Positions 8,520 to 18,707 are shown, numbered from the stretch's first letter. The stretch is DNA of 64,000 bases from Dyadobacter psychrophilus (GCF_900167945.1 NZ_FUZA01000001.1:930001-994000); one strand, 5' to 3'. Numbers and translations are program-made. The notes: generated from the sequence alone by a model not told the origin.

Positions 8520-9902
8520 ATGGAAACGTCCTCCAATCCAACCTCAAGAAGAGAATTTCTACGCCAGTCAGCGCTGATCGCAGGAACTGCATTATTTTCC
8601 CCTGAAGCATTCAGTCATTTTCATATCGGTAAAAAAGTAAAAGTTGTGGTGATCGGCTCCGGTTTTGCCGGCCTCGCTGCTGCTTATGCATTGAAAAAAC
8701 AACATGTTGACGTTACTATCCTGGAATCACGCAGTCGTGTCGGCGGTCGCGTTTTTTCACATATAATTGATCCCAAAGAGAAGCTAACCGTAGAATTAGG
8801 CGCCGAATGGGTCGGGAACTCACATACGCGTGTCAGGGAGCTATGCGATGATTTCAAACTTGAACTACTTAACAATCAACTTGATACGGGACTAATCTAT
8901 CGCAATCAATATTCAAAAAGCAACACTTGGGATTTTTCGGCAGACTGGAAACCTAAATTCACTTCGCTTTTGGAAAAATACAAAACCATGAGCGACAATG
9001 ATAAAATGCAGCTGGATCAAATCGACTGGTGGCGCTATCTGGTCAACAATGGCTGCGAAGGAAAAGATTTAATGCTGCGTGAATTGCTGGACAGCACGGA
9101 TTTCGGAGAAAGCAACCGCCACGTTTCAGCTTTTGTAGCGTTAGCAACATTTGCAGAAAGCAGTGAAAAGAATGAGATGGATCTGAAAATCAAAAACGGA
9201 AACGGACAACTTGCTCAAAAGCTCGCTGAGAAGGTTGGTTTTGAAAACATTCTTCTCGAACACAAAGTAAAACGGATTGAGCAAAAAGATAAGGTCATCG
9301 TGCATTGCGATAATGGCAAAACATTCGAAGCGGACAAAAATATTTGCGCTATCCCAACGTTCGCAATCAAGAGGATTGCATGGGAGCCCGGACTGCCTCA
9401 GGAAAAACTGGATGCATTGGACCAATTGCAATATGCGCGCATCAATAAAAATGCTTTGCTCTTTAATAACCGTTTCTGGAAAGACGAAAGCTTCGACCTC
9501 ATTACCGACCAAACCCCTCATTATTTTTATCATGCCACCAAAAACCAGCGATCACGCAAAGGCGTATTAATCTCCTACACCATCGGTGAGAAAGCAGAAT
9601 CGATCGCCAATCAAAACGATAAATGGCGCAAAACAATGGTTCAGCAGACATTAGGACCGTTTTTTGGAAATGTAAAAGATCAGCTGGAATCACAAGCCAA
9701 TTATTATTGGGGAAGTGATAAAATATCGCATGGCGCCTATGCTATGTATGGCCCCGGCCAATGGTTTAAGGTGCGGCCTGCGCTGCAAAAAAGCTTCCTG
9801 CACACCGCATTTGCAGGTGAACATCTGGCCGACTGGCAAGGCTTTATGGAAGGCGCCATCGTCTCCGGCGAAACGGCCGCATTGGAAATGATGGCCACCT
9901 AG
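8520..9902 (+). CDS. Tat-exported flavin monoamine oxidase family protein
   Basis: A 460-residue FAD-dependent amine oxidase. The N-terminus carries a twin-arginine signal, SRREFLRQS (residues 9-17), then a hydrophobic stretch, so it is folded and loaded with FAD before export to the periplasm. The dinucleotide-binding motif VVIGSGFAGLAAAYAL starts at residue 44, and the downstream SRVGGRVFS is the typical second FAD contact. The C-terminal AFAGEHLADWQGFMEGAIVSG is the conserved FAD-closing region of this family. The substrate cannot be read from sequence. It is a single gene with its own promoter, convergent with the TonB receptor. Confidence 0.88.
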   Translation: METSSNPTSRREFLRQSALIAGTALFSPEAFSHFHIGKKVKVVVIGSGFAGLAAAYALKKQHVDVTILESRSRVGGRVFSHIIDPKEKLTVELGAEWVGNSHTRVRELCDDFKLELLNNQLDTGLIYRNQYSKSNTWDFSADWKPKFTSLLEKYKTMSDNDKMQLDQIDWWRYLVNNGCEGKDLMLRELLDSTDFGESNRHVSAFVALATFAESSEKNEMDLKIKNGNGQLAQKLAEKVGFENILLEHKVKRIEQKDKVIVHCDNGKTFEADKNICAIPTFAIKRIAWEPGLPQEKLDALDQLQYARINKNALLFNNRFWKDESFDLITDQTPHYFYHATKNQRSRKGVLISYTIGEKAESIANQNDKWRKTMVQQTLGPFFGNVKDQLESQANYYWGSDKISHGAYAMYGPGQWFKVRPALQKSFLHTAFAGEHLADWQGFMEGAIVSGETAALEMMAT

Positions 9903-9923
9903 CAGTACATAATTGAAGCTATA

Positions 9924-12476
9924 TCAAAACCTGAAACCAAGTCGGGTAAAGAAAAAAGCACCATTGCTACCCATCTGAACGGGATCCCAACCACCACCCG
10001 ATTCCGTTAGCGCCGGCAGTGACATATCCGGATAAACATTCAGAATGTTGCTGCCGCCGATGGAAATGGAAAAGTTCTTATTGAGTTTATAATTTGCTGT
10101 CAAATCGGTCTGGACTTTTGCTTTGTAAACGTCAAGTTCATAATCCCAGTTTGCCAGCTTCACCTCTCCAAAACGAACAAAACGCAGCATTAAGCTGAAT
10201 TTGTCAACGGCATAATCAAATGTCAGGTTGATTTTCGAAGGCGGCGCAGATGCAAGCACAAAGCGCCGCTCCCTTTCATCAAAATACGTGTCCTCTTTTC
10301 CCCTCAATCTCGGAACCGTGTTAACCGGCCCGAGGTCCATTTGATTAAAGTTGGCTGCCAGGGTTGTGCTCAGGCGCCCCACGCCCAATGCACCGGAATG
10401 TGCTATGATCAGATCGATCCCTTTTGTTGTCGTGTAGGAAAGCGCATTAGTGAAAAATTGCGCCTTACCAACACGCAGCGCTTGAAGCAGATCGCCAATA
10501 TCCTCATCATCATCGCTAAACTGCCCTGTAAGCACCACGCGGTCTTTCACTTTAACATAATAACCATCGATTGTGACTGACAGTCCGGGAGCAGGATTCA
10601 ATGTGAGTCCTATGCTGGCGTTTTGCGAGGTCTCTTCTTTCAGCCTGGGAATGCCGAGCGTTCTGGTCACCTCGCTGTTGTTATTGGCGAGCAGCACATC
10701 CACAGCTTCTCCATTTACGAAATTTGTAAATGTAGAATTGAAATACTTTTGGGCGAGTGACGGCGCACGGAAACCGGTGCTTACCGATCCGCGTAGAGCA
10801 ATGGCATTGGTAATTTTGTAACGCAGACCTACTTTTCCATTCAATGTTGTCCCAAAGTCGCTGTAACTTTCAAAGCGCACGGCTGCATCGATCAGTAATT
10901 TTTTGGTCAGATCGGCCTCTATGTCTAGATAAGCCCCGGCATTTGAACGGCTTTTGTCCGTAACATCTGCGGGACTGTAACCTGGAAAACCTTGCGATCC
11001 ACCGGCCAAAGTTGGATCATAGTTGTAGTAAGAGCCACGTTCGCCTGCAAAGATCTTGTAACGCTCCGTCCTGAACTCTCCTCCAAAAGCAATGTTCAAA
11101 CCTTGTAAAACACGCTTATAATAACGTGTAATGTTCAGGTTAGTCACATTTTGCGCCAACTGAAAACCGCCTGCGTCAAATTCGGTCTGTGAACCTTCAC
11201 CCAGCGACGTGTTGATAGTATTCCTTACATCAAACTGGAACTTGTTGAAACCATAAGTGTTGCTCAAATCGATGTCCCACGACTTCCAAACACCCCGAAC
11301 GCCGCCCGTGACTGCCCTGTCATCGATTGTACTCGCTATGATCGGATCAAATCCATTGGGGTAAACCGAAGGCACATTGCGATCGTCGTCAGCAAATCGC
11401 GTCCAGGCGTAGGCATCACCTTTGCGCTTGTTAATGCCGCCGAAACTGTAAACCTGAAACTTCTCGCCGATGGGAACCTTTGCATTATAATACAACGCGG
11501 CATTGTTGATCCTGGGATCGCCATACTGTCTCCTGGCCAGATCACTTTCTTTGGAAACGGTGTTAGCACGGTTGGTGTGATCGCGAAAATTGTAGTCGGC
11601 CGTTACATTCAAAAAGCCTTTTTCCGCCAGCTTGAAGCCATAATTGAGGTTAACATTGTAATTTAGGCCATCGAAGTTTTTGTTATCAAAGCGATATTTT
11701 GCTTTATAAACTCCCGCATTTACATTCGCAGTAAGCTGGTTAACTGTTTCCTTCAATACAATGTTGATCACACCCGCAATCGCATCCGAACCATATTGCG
11801 CTGCCGCGCCATCCCTTAAAATTTCAATGCGCTCAATAGCCGCTGCGGGAATTGCATTTAAATCTGTCCCCGTGTTTCCACGACCTCTCGAACCAAAAAG
11901 ATTAACCAGTGCCGACTGATGACGCCTTTTTCCATTGATCAAAACCAATGTCTGATCCGGCCCCAGTCCGCGAAGTGAAGCGGGATCCACATGATCGGCA
12001 CCATCAGAACCGGTTTGCCTGTTGGAATTAAAAGAAGGAGCCGCGAATTGAAGCAGCTGATTTACATCCAGCTGACCTTGTTTTGTAGTAATTTCCCGGA
12101 TATCGATCACATCAACAGGCGATGGCGTGTCCGTGGACGAGCGGTTACCATTACGGGAACCGACAATGGTAACCTGGTTCAAGATGGATGCATCTGCCAA
12201 TGTGAAATCCTGCGCAGCATTCGCCGCAACTTGCCGTTCTACGACATTGTAACCAACAAACGTAACAACTATCACGGCATTTGACTGGGACACAGAAAGT
12301 GTGTATGCCCCACTCCCATCCGTTATGGTGCCGTTATTAGTGCCTTTCTCCAAAACCGAGGCACCTACCAGCGGCTCACCCTGGGCATCCCGCACGTTCC
12401 CGGACACCTTAAAGCTTTGTGCCATCGAATAAAAACCCGCAAGCGCGAGCAAACAGGTAAAAATTGATTTTGTCAT
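9924..12476 (-). CDS. TonB-dependent outer-membrane receptor
   Basis: An 850-residue outer-membrane receptor. It has a signal peptide (residues 1-19), a carboxypeptidase-regulatory-like beta sandwich (about 22-95, GNVRDAQGEPLVGASV), a plug domain (about 110-240) with SLRGLGPDQTLVLINGKRR and ERIEILRDGAAAQYGSDAIAGVINI, then a 22-strand-type barrel ending in the aromatic residue of FTRLGFRF. No SusD-like partner adjoins it, so polysaccharide uptake is not indicated; siderophore, vitamin or other small-molecule uptake is as likely. It is monocistronic, and its upstream region, shared with the DUF3817 gene, contains a long inverted repeat. Confidence 0.92.
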   Translation of the reverse strand: MTKSIFTCLLALAGFYSMAQSFKVSGNVRDAQGEPLVGASVLEKGTNNGTITDGSGAYTLSVSQSNAVIVVTFVGYNVVERQVAANAAQDFTLADASILNQVTIVGSRNGNRSSTDTPSPVDVIDIREITTKQGQLDVNQLLQFAAPSFNSNRQTGSDGADHVDPASLRGLGPDQTLVLINGKRRHQSALVNLFGSRGRGNTGTDLNAIPAAAIERIEILRDGAAAQYGSDAIAGVINIVLKETVNQLTANVNAGVYKAKYRFDNKNFDGLNYNVNLNYGFKLAEKGFLNVTADYNFRDHTNRANTVSKESDLARRQYGDPRINNAALYYNAKVPIGEKFQVYSFGGINKRKGDAYAWTRFADDDRNVPSVYPNGFDPIIASTIDDRAVTGGVRGVWKSWDIDLSNTYGFNKFQFDVRNTINTSLGEGSQTEFDAGGFQLAQNVTNLNITRYYKRVLQGLNIAFGGEFRTERYKIFAGERGSYYNYDPTLAGGSQGFPGYSPADVTDKSRSNAGAYLDIEADLTKKLLIDAAVRFESYSDFGTTLNGKVGLRYKITNAIALRGSVSTGFRAPSLAQKYFNSTFTNFVNGEAVDVLLANNNSEVTRTLGIPRLKEETSQNASIGLTLNPAPGLSVTIDGYYVKVKDRVVLTGQFSDDDEDIGDLLQALRVGKAQFFTNALSYTTTKGIDLIIAHSGALGVGRLSTTLAANFNQMDLGPVNTVPRLRGKEDTYFDERERRFVLASAPPSKINLTFDYAVDKFSLMLRFVRFGEVKLANWDYELDVYKAKVQTDLTANYKLNKNFSISIGGSNILNVYPDMSLPALTESGGGWDPVQMGSNGAFFFTRLGFRF

Positions 12477-12525
12477 ATATGCTGATGTTTGAATTTTGGT
12501 TATTCCTGCCTTTCCAAAGCTTTTG

Positions 12526-12557
12526 AAGCGTATATTTACAACTAAATATTTACGCTT
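12526..12557. repeat. imperfect inverted repeat in the divergent intergenic region
   Basis: The left arm AAGCGTATATTTA (12526-12538) and the right arm TAAATATTTACGCTT (12543-12557) are reverse complements apart from a two-base bulge, with a 4-base centre CAAC. The element sits between the TonB receptor and the DUF3817 gene, where it could be an operator for one or both. Confidence 0.55.
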
Positions 12558-12571
12558 ACTGTCAATTGAAT

Positions 12572-12871
12572 ATGATCTCCACGCTGATTAAATCTGCCCT
12601 CGGCCGCCTGCGCATTGTTGCATTCCTTGAAGGAATTTCCTACCTCGTTTTGCTTGGAATTGCAATGCCGTTGAAATATATCGCAGGACTTCCACAAGCT
12701 GTCCGTGTTGTGGGCATGGCTCACGGTGTTCTTTTCGTCCTTTTTGTCATTTTATTAATCCAGGTTGCCACGGAAAGAAGCTGGTCTTTCAAAAAATCCC
12801 TGCTGTCCTTCATTTCATCGCTGGTGCCATTTGGTACTTTTTATGCGGATGCAAAGTGGTTCAGAAGTTAA
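12572..12871 (+). CDS. DUF3817 domain membrane protein
   Basis: A protein of about 99 residues with three hydrophobic helices, matching the DUF3817 pattern: LRIVAFLEGISYLVLLGIAMPLKY, then a His-containing AHGVLFVLFVILLIQV, and a final helix ending FGTFYADAKW. The family is found as small standalone proteins and as part of some transporters; no biochemical role is established. The ATG at 12572 is preferred to the TTG at 12566. It lies divergent from the TonB receptor and 48 bases ahead of the DUF5916 gene. Confidence 0.8.
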   Translation: MISTLIKSALGRLRIVAFLEGISYLVLLGIAMPLKYIAGLPQAVRVVGMAHGVLFVLFVILLIQVATERSWSFKKSLLSFISSLVPFGTFYADAKWFRS

Positions 12872-12919
12872 GCGAAGCGTTTAAGCTTACATTTTTATAC
12901 ATTCCTACACCCCGATCAA

Positions 12920-15097
12920 GTGCGAAAAATTTCTATCCTAAACCTTATTTTTTTCTGTTTAATCATTTCCAAAAGCATTGCTCAGAAACCCAATGAAAAA
13001 TATCAATACAATATTCATTCCGCAACGTCTTCCCTGAACATTGACGGTGTTGCAGATGACCTGGCCTGGGAATCGGCTGAGGTTGCCAATAACTTTTTCA
13101 TGATCACGCCCATGGATACCAGTTTTTCCAGGGCGCTTACCGATGTGAAAATGTGTTATGATAAGGATAACCTCTATATTCTGGTTGTTAACTACAAACC
13201 AATTAAAGGCTCAATCATTGTCGAATCGTTGAAAAGGGATTTTTCTTTCGGGAAAAATGACAACTTCCTGCTTTTCATGGACACGTTTGACGACAAAACC
13301 AACGGGTTTTCATTTGGTGCCAATGCTGCGGGGGCTCCCTGGGATGGCCAGCAGGGAGACGGCGGAACGGTGGATCTCAGTTGGGACAACAAATGGGTGA
13401 GCGCTGTAAAAAATGATGATGATAAATGGGTTTGGGAAGCTGCCATTCCATTTAAAAGCATTCGTTACAAACCGGGAATCACAAAATGGGGCATCAATTT
13501 CAGTCGTCAGGACCTGACTATATCTGAAAAATCGGCCTGGGCGCCTGTTCCCCGGCAATTTCCTTCCGCATCGCTCGCCTATACAGGCGTGCTCGCCTGG
13601 GATGTGCCGCCTCCCAATCCAGGCCCGAACATTTCCGTTATTCCTTATGTCGCGAATCGTTTGACCAAAGACTTTCAAAAAGATACGCCCAACAAATACA
13701 AACCAACAGTCGGCGGAGACGTCAAAATTGGCCTCACGCCTTCCCTTAACCTGGATTTGACGGTTAACCCTGACTTTTCGCAGGTGGATGTGGACGTGCA
13801 GCAGACTAATCTGGACCGTTTCGAACTGTTTTTCCCGGAGCGCCGCCAGTTCTTCCTCGAAAACGCCGACCTTTTCGCCAACTTCGGGTACGCTACCATT
13901 CGGCCATTTTTCTCCCGGCGCATCGGATTAGGCGTCCCGATCCAGTTCGGGGCGCGTATGAGCGGGAAGATCAACAAGAACTGGCGGATAGGCGTCCTGG
14001 ATGTGCAGACGGGCTCATCCGACAGCCTTACACCCAGAAATAATTACGCTGTTTTTGCCTTGCAAAGACAGTTGCTGGCACGTTCCAATGTGCGTTTTAT
14101 TTTCGTGAATAAGGACGCCACCAATTATAATTTGGAGCAACATAGCGCCACAAACCGCTATAACCGCAACATTGGAGCCGAATTTAACCTTGCGAGTGCT
14201 AAAAATCTCTGGACGGGAAAAGTAATGGTGCTCAAATCATTCACTCCCGGAAAGTCAACGGATGATTTTACGCATGCGGCGGATCTGAAATTCAACAAAG
14301 CCAATTTTTTCTGGCAATGGCAGCATGAATATGTAGGCAAAAATTACAATGCGGAAGTAGGTTACGTGCCCAATGCGGTCAGGTTGGGATATTACAAGAT
14401 CAGCCCGAACATTGGTTACCTGTTTTTTGTAAAAAACCCAAAGATCATCAGCCACGGCCCTAAGCTGATCAGCAATGTTTTCTGGGATAAAAAGTTCGAC
14501 CTCAGTGACAGGGAATTCATCCTTTCCTATAACCTCAATTTTATCAACCGCGCAACAGTAGCAGTTTGGGGTTCCAGCAATTATGTACGATTATTAAGAC
14601 CTTTTGACCCTACTAACCTGGGCGTAGGAACATTACCAACCGGCAGCGAGCATAATTGGAAAGCCACAGGTTTCGACATTGTTTCAGGCCCGCAGAATCG
14701 TCTTACCTACGCAGCATCGGGTATTTTTGGTGGTTATTATCAAAACGGACACCGAAATAACTTACGCGCAGAACTCGGTTACCGCGTGCAGCCTTACGTT
14801 GCCATCACTATGGCCGGAAATTACAACGACATTCGCCTGCCGGAGCCGTGGAAACGAACCCAATTGTGGCTGGTAGGGCCGCGTTTGGACTTCACATTTA
14901 CCAATAGCCTGTTTTTCACAACATTTATGCAGTATAATAATCAGGCGGATAACATTAACCTCAATGCCCGTTTGCAATGGCGTTATAAGCCTGCATCAGA
15001 TCTTTTTATTGTTTATACGGATAATTATCTGCCCGAAAATTTCCGGGTTAAGAACCGGGCCGTTGTGTTGAAATTTACTTACTGGTGGAATTTGTAA
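12920..15097 (+). CDS. DUF5916 outer-membrane protein with N-terminal CBM9-like domain
   Basis: A 725-residue exported protein. A signal peptide ends near KSIAQ (residue 21). Residues about 30-235 resemble the CBM9-like beta sandwich that precedes DUF5916: DGVADDLAWESAE, WEAAIPFKSIRY, WGINFSRQD. The rest is the DUF5916 region with the family signature PDFSQVDVDVQQTNLDRFELFFPERRQFFLEN split over residues about 285-315, followed by barrel-like alternating strands to the C-terminus (FTYWWNL). The start codon is GTG. The family is common in Bacteroidota, and a role in sugar or peptide handling at the outer membrane is suspected but unproved. Confidence 0.85.
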   Translation: MRKISILNLIFFCLIISKSIAQKPNEKYQYNIHSATSSLNIDGVADDLAWESAEVANNFFMITPMDTSFSRALTDVKMCYDKDNLYILVVNYKPIKGSIIVESLKRDFSFGKNDNFLLFMDTFDDKTNGFSFGANAAGAPWDGQQGDGGTVDLSWDNKWVSAVKNDDDKWVWEAAIPFKSIRYKPGITKWGINFSRQDLTISEKSAWAPVPRQFPSASLAYTGVLAWDVPPPNPGPNISVIPYVANRLTKDFQKDTPNKYKPTVGGDVKIGLTPSLNLDLTVNPDFSQVDVDVQQTNLDRFELFFPERRQFFLENADLFANFGYATIRPFFSRRIGLGVPIQFGARMSGKINKNWRIGVLDVQTGSSDSLTPRNNYAVFALQRQLLARSNVRFIFVNKDATNYNLEQHSATNRYNRNIGAEFNLASAKNLWTGKVMVLKSFTPGKSTDDFTHAADLKFNKANFFWQWQHEYVGKNYNAEVGYVPNAVRLGYYKISPNIGYLFFVKNPKIISHGPKLISNVFWDKKFDLSDREFILSYNLNFINRATVAVWGSSNYVRLLRPFDPTNLGVGTLPTGSEHNWKATGFDIVSGPQNRLTYAASGIFGGYYQNGHRNNLRAELGYRVQPYVAITMAGNYNDIRLPEPWKRTQLWLVGPRLDFTFTNSLFFTTFMQYNNQADNINLNARLQWRYKPASDLFIVYTDNYLPENFRVKNRAVVLKFTYWWNL

Positions 15098-15098
15098 A

Positions 15099-16472
15099 TC
15101 AGTAAAACACCTCAATATTCTTGCTTTTCAGCTGTCCGAGCTGTCTGCTGTATTTTTTCTCGGCATCTTCTTTGACAAACGGGTTACCACGGAGATAAAG
15201 CTTTTCCAATTGCTTTATCTCCAAAAGCTGCTCGGGAAAATCGGGAAAGTTGTTGGAAGACAAATCAAGTTCCTGCAATTTCACAAAAGCGGTAAGCTCT
15301 GCCGGAAAATTCGTAAACCAGTTGTACCCGAGATCAAGGATTTTAAGGTTTTGCATCTTCGTAATGCTGGCCGGAAGTTTACTCAAACGGTTGTGGTGCG
15401 CATAAAGCGTGTGAATTCTGGCCAGTTTGTCAATGCGCTCGGGCAATGCCTTTATTTGGTTATAGGACACTGCCAGATGTGTCAACTTTTTCAGTTTAGT
15501 AACGGACGTAGGAAGCGTTTCAAGCTTGTTATAATAAAGATCCAGCACTTCCAGATTCTTCATTTTTTTAATTCCTTTTGGCAAAAGGGCAATGTCCGAC
15601 TTGTAAAAATTAAGATCATGCACTTGCTTTAACTTCTTGAAACTGCGATTGGATAAAGCAGTGAGCTCATTGCCGCCAAGCCAGAGTGTCCTCAGCCTTT
15701 TTGATTTCCGGGCTGCATCAGGAATGTCTTTGCATTTATTTTCTTTCAGGTTCAGAAGCGTTAATGTCTTGTTCGCCGTGAGCTGCAACCCGCTTTCGGT
15801 GATCAGATTTTTTTGTAAGTGAAGTTGCCTCAATTTAGGCAGGCGCTCCATGACAATGTTGACGGCCTGCAACTCATTATCGCCCAGATACAATTCTTCC
15901 AAATTCGGAAAGCGGTAGATCGCGTCGGGTAATGTCTTCAAATCCAATTGATTCAAATAAAGCCGTTTGATTTTCAACGTATCCTGAAAAACCAGCGCCG
16001 TTTTAAGATCAACCACCGAACTGTCACCGCGCCTGACTTCACGAACCACCGGCTGTTTCCCAACCGTTCTGACAGCGACAACGGAGAACTTTTTACCAGG
16101 TTTGGAAACTTTCCAACCATCAAACCCGGTCAAAAACGCATATTGGGCGTGTTTGTCCAGCGAATCCTTATTGTATCCATCACCAGTTCGCAGATCAAAA
16201 ATCAGGTAATCCAGACTTCCCGACTCGTTGATGTAAATTTGGGTGAAGACGGCAATGCCGGGATTGGGGTTTTCCGGAAATGCCGATGCAATGATCAGGC
16301 TTGTCTTTTTCATCACCTCATTCAGCATTGACGGCTCCGTACCCGTGTAATCGTTGGCGAGCTTAATGTTGTCTACTCCTTCTTTCTCAACATTTTTTGA
16401 AGATATAACCCTTAATTGCGCATAGGCACTTTGCAAGCACAAGCAGAACAATGCAGATAATATAGCTTTCAT
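15099..16472 (-). CDS. exported leucine-rich repeat protein
   Basis: A 457-residue protein with a signal peptide (residues 1-18, ending AYAQ). The N-terminal third (about 40-155) is not recognised. From about residue 170 there are roughly a dozen leucine-rich repeats of 22-24 residues with the bacterial LxxLxLxxNxLxxLP pattern, for example LEELYLGDNEL, LEVLDLYYNKLETLP and LKILDLGYNWFTNFP. Such repeats form a curved solenoid that binds other proteins. Without a membrane segment or sorting domain it is probably periplasmic or outer-membrane associated. It is convergent with the DUF5916 gene, one base apart. Confidence 0.85.
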   Translation of the reverse strand: MKAILSALFCLCLQSAYAQLRVISSKNVEKEGVDNIKLANDYTGTEPSMLNEVMKKTSLIIASAFPENPNPGIAVFTQIYINESGSLDYLIFDLRTGDGYNKDSLDKHAQYAFLTGFDGWKVSKPGKKFSVVAVRTVGKQPVVREVRRGDSSVVDLKTALVFQDTLKIKRLYLNQLDLKTLPDAIYRFPNLEELYLGDNELQAVNIVMERLPKLRQLHLQKNLITESGLQLTANKTLTLLNLKENKCKDIPDAARKSKRLRTLWLGGNELTALSNRSFKKLKQVHDLNFYKSDIALLPKGIKKMKNLEVLDLYYNKLETLPTSVTKLKKLTHLAVSYNQIKALPERIDKLARIHTLYAHHNRLSKLPASITKMQNLKILDLGYNWFTNFPAELTAFVKLQELDLSSNNFPDFPEQLLEIKQLEKLYLRGNPFVKEDAEKKYSRQLGQLKSKNIEVFY

Positions 16473-16590
16473 GACAAAAAGGTTTTTTATGGAAGTGCTA
16501 ACATAACTAAAAGTTTAGTCATATTATTATAGTTACTTACATATTTTCCTTTTGAACCTTCGTATGAATATACAACATTCTGTTTATCAA

Positions 16591-17565
16591 CTACTTACTT
16601 CTCTCAATCGTATATTGAACGAGCTGTTCGAGTGAATGACGGTGCGGGGAGTCCGCAAATTCGTATAGAAGTGCGCGTGCTTCCTCTACATAACGCTGCA
16701 TGACCTGCTGTGCATAACCCAGGCCTCCCGAGTCCTTCACAAATGCGATCACTTCGCTTACTTTTTTGGGTTTGTGGCTTTCGTTGCGGATAATGTTAAT
16801 GATCTTTCTCTTTTCCAGCCAGCTTGCCTTATTCAGCGCGTAAATGAGCGGGAGCGTCATTTTCTTCTCCTTAATGTCGATGCCAAGCGGCTTTCCGATC
16901 TCGTCCTCACCGTAATCAAAAAGGTCGTCTTTGATTTGAAACGCCATTCCTACTTTTTCGCCAAATGCGTGCATACGCTTCACAATGTCCGCAGTTGCGC
17001 CCACAGAACTGGCTCCCACCGCGCAGCAGGACGCGATAAGCGAGGCCGTTTTTTGTTTAATGATCTGATAATAAACTTCCTCGTTAATGTCCAGCCTGCG
17101 TGCTTTCTCGATTTGCAGTAATTCGCCTTCGCTGAGCTCCCTAACCGCAGTCGAAACGATTTTCAGTATATCGAACTCTCCGTGGTCCACAGACAAAAGC
17201 AAACCTCTGGAAAGCAGATAATCGCCTACAAGCACAGCTATTTTATTCTTCCACAATGCATTAACAGAGAAAAATCCGCGGCGGTAGTTGGAGTCATCCA
17301 CCACATCATCGTGCACGAGCGTGGCCGTATGGAGCAGTTCGATCAATGCGCCGCCCCGGTAAGTCGATTCGGAAATTTGCCCGCAGACACCGGCAGAGAG
17401 AAACACAAACATGGGTCGGAGCTGCTTGCCTTTGCGGCGGACGATGTAATTCATGATCTGGTCCAGCAGCATTACATCACTCTTCATAAACTGACGAAAC
17501 TTGTGCTCAAAAGCCTTCATTTCATCTGCAATCGGGACCTGAATTTCCTTTATTGAAAGGGTCAT
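16591..17565 (-). CDS. polyprenyl diphosphate synthase (octaprenyl type)
   Basis: A 324-residue trans-prenyltransferase of the isoprenoid synthase fold. The first aspartate-rich motif DDVVD is at residues 86-90 and the second, DDLFD, at 213-217; GKQLRP near the N-terminus binds isopentenyl diphosphate. Length and the spacing of the motifs fit long-chain synthases that make the side chain of menaquinone or ubiquinone; in this phylum menaquinone is the likely product. I chose the ATG at 17565; an upstream TTG at 17589 would add eight residues. Confidence 0.9.
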   Translation of the reverse strand: MTLSIKEIQVPIADEMKAFEHKFRQFMKSDVMLLDQIMNYIVRRKGKQLRPMFVFLSAGVCGQISESTYRGGALIELLHTATLVHDDVVDDSNYRRGFFSVNALWKNKIAVLVGDYLLSRGLLLSVDHGEFDILKIVSTAVRELSEGELLQIEKARRLDINEEVYYQIIKQKTASLIASCCAVGASSVGATADIVKRMHAFGEKVGMAFQIKDDLFDYGEDEIGKPLGIDIKEKKMTLPLIYALNKASWLEKRKIINIIRNESHKPKKVSEVIAFVKDSGGLGYAQQVMQRYVEEARALLYEFADSPHRHSLEQLVQYTIERSK

Positions 17566-17742
17566 ATTAATGGACGAGGGCTTCAACAATCCCTCCTGAT
17601 ATAAAAGGCGCTGAACAGAAGCGAAATTATATTTTTTTGGTTTTCCTGCTTCTGAACACTAATCTTCAAATTTGGAATAAAATCTTCTGTTTATATCAAT
17701 TTTATTTTGAAAATGTTTAGAATTGAAAAAATAAGATATCAC

Positions 17743-18654
17743 ATGAAAGCACTCGTGCTGGGAGGAGGATCAATGAAAGGGGCTTTTCAGGTCGGCGTAA
17801 TCCAGTCCGTGCTTGAAAACGGGTTTGAGCCCGATATGATTTACGGCATTTCTGTCGGCGCATTGAATGCAACATTCCTGGTCAATGAAGCAGGAAAACA
17901 GCTTCACGAAAAAAAAGAAATCCAATGGCCTGTTGCGGGGAGAAAACTACTGGAATTCTGGATCAAGAACATTACGCAGCCGCAGGACATTTCTATGCTC
18001 CGTTCCCGGGTAATGCTGGGTATGAACACATTAATGAGCCGTTTCGACGGGATTGTTGACCCTTTACCCCTGCATTCGCTCATACGCAAGCACGTGAGTG
18101 ACGCGTTTATCCGCAACAGCCCGGTTAAGCTCAAAGTGGGCGCAGTAAATATTGGCAGCGGGGAAATAAAATATGCTTCGCCGGATCATGCGCATTTTTT
18201 GAGTTATGTCTACGCCAGTTCGTCTATTCCCATGTTAATGCCTGCGGTGGAAATTGAGCAGCAGCTTTATCTTGATGGAGGATTGCGCGAAGTGGCGCCT
18301 ATCCGACAGGCCATTGAAGACGGCGCAACGGAAATTGTGCTGATCGCCTGCCATTCCCCGCTTTTATATCAACCGGAAGACATGAATTCCCGAAACCTGA
18401 TCACCCTGATCGAGCGCGTCAGGGACATTACGGTGAACCAGATCGTCAACAGCAATATTGTTTGGGCAGAGTCTTTTGTAGACCGCTCCAATCTGCGTGG
18501 CAAGCCCATGAAATTAACAGTCGTCCGTCCCGCAACGCCGCTTTTTCTCGACCTGCAACATTTCACCTCCGAAGACATTTCCCGGCTCATCGTGGAAGGT
18601 TACCGCGCAGGGATGGAGTCGATTATGGCAGCGACGGAAAAAGTGCAGAAATAA
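17743..18654 (+). CDS. patatin-like phospholipase family protein
   Basis: A 303-residue patatin-type hydrolase. It has the oxyanion-hole loop GGGSMKG (residues 7-13), the nucleophile elbow GISVG with Ser37, and the catalytic Asp in YLDGGLRE (Asp178), making the Ser-Asp dyad of the family. There is no signal peptide, so it is a cytoplasmic lipid acyl hydrolase. The ATG at 17743 was chosen because it places the glycine-rich loop at the usual N-terminal position; starts at 17707 (TTG) and 17713 would add an unconserved basic extension. A bidirectional terminator follows. Confidence 0.9.
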   Translation: MKALVLGGGSMKGAFQVGVIQSVLENGFEPDMIYGISVGALNATFLVNEAGKQLHEKKEIQWPVAGRKLLEFWIKNITQPQDISMLRSRVMLGMNTLMSRFDGIVDPLPLHSLIRKHVSDAFIRNSPVKLKVGAVNIGSGEIKYASPDHAHFLSYVYASSSIPMLMPAVEIEQQLYLDGGLREVAPIRQAIEDGATEIVLIACHSPLLYQPEDMNSRNLITLIERVRDITVNQIVNSNIVWAESFVDRSNLRGKPMKLTVVRPATPLFLDLQHFTSEDISRLIVEGYRAGMESIMAATEKVQK

Positions 18655-18672
18655 ACGCAGTTCTATAACATT

Positions 18673-18707
18673 AAAAAAGCCTGTCCCAACTCGGAACAGG
18701 CTTTTTT
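18673..18707. terminator. bidirectional intrinsic terminator
   Basis: AAAAAAGCCTGT (18673-18684) pairs with ACAGGCTTTTTT (18696-18707). A and T tracts flank the stem, so it can serve both the patatin gene and the convergent TonB receptor. Confidence 0.85.
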
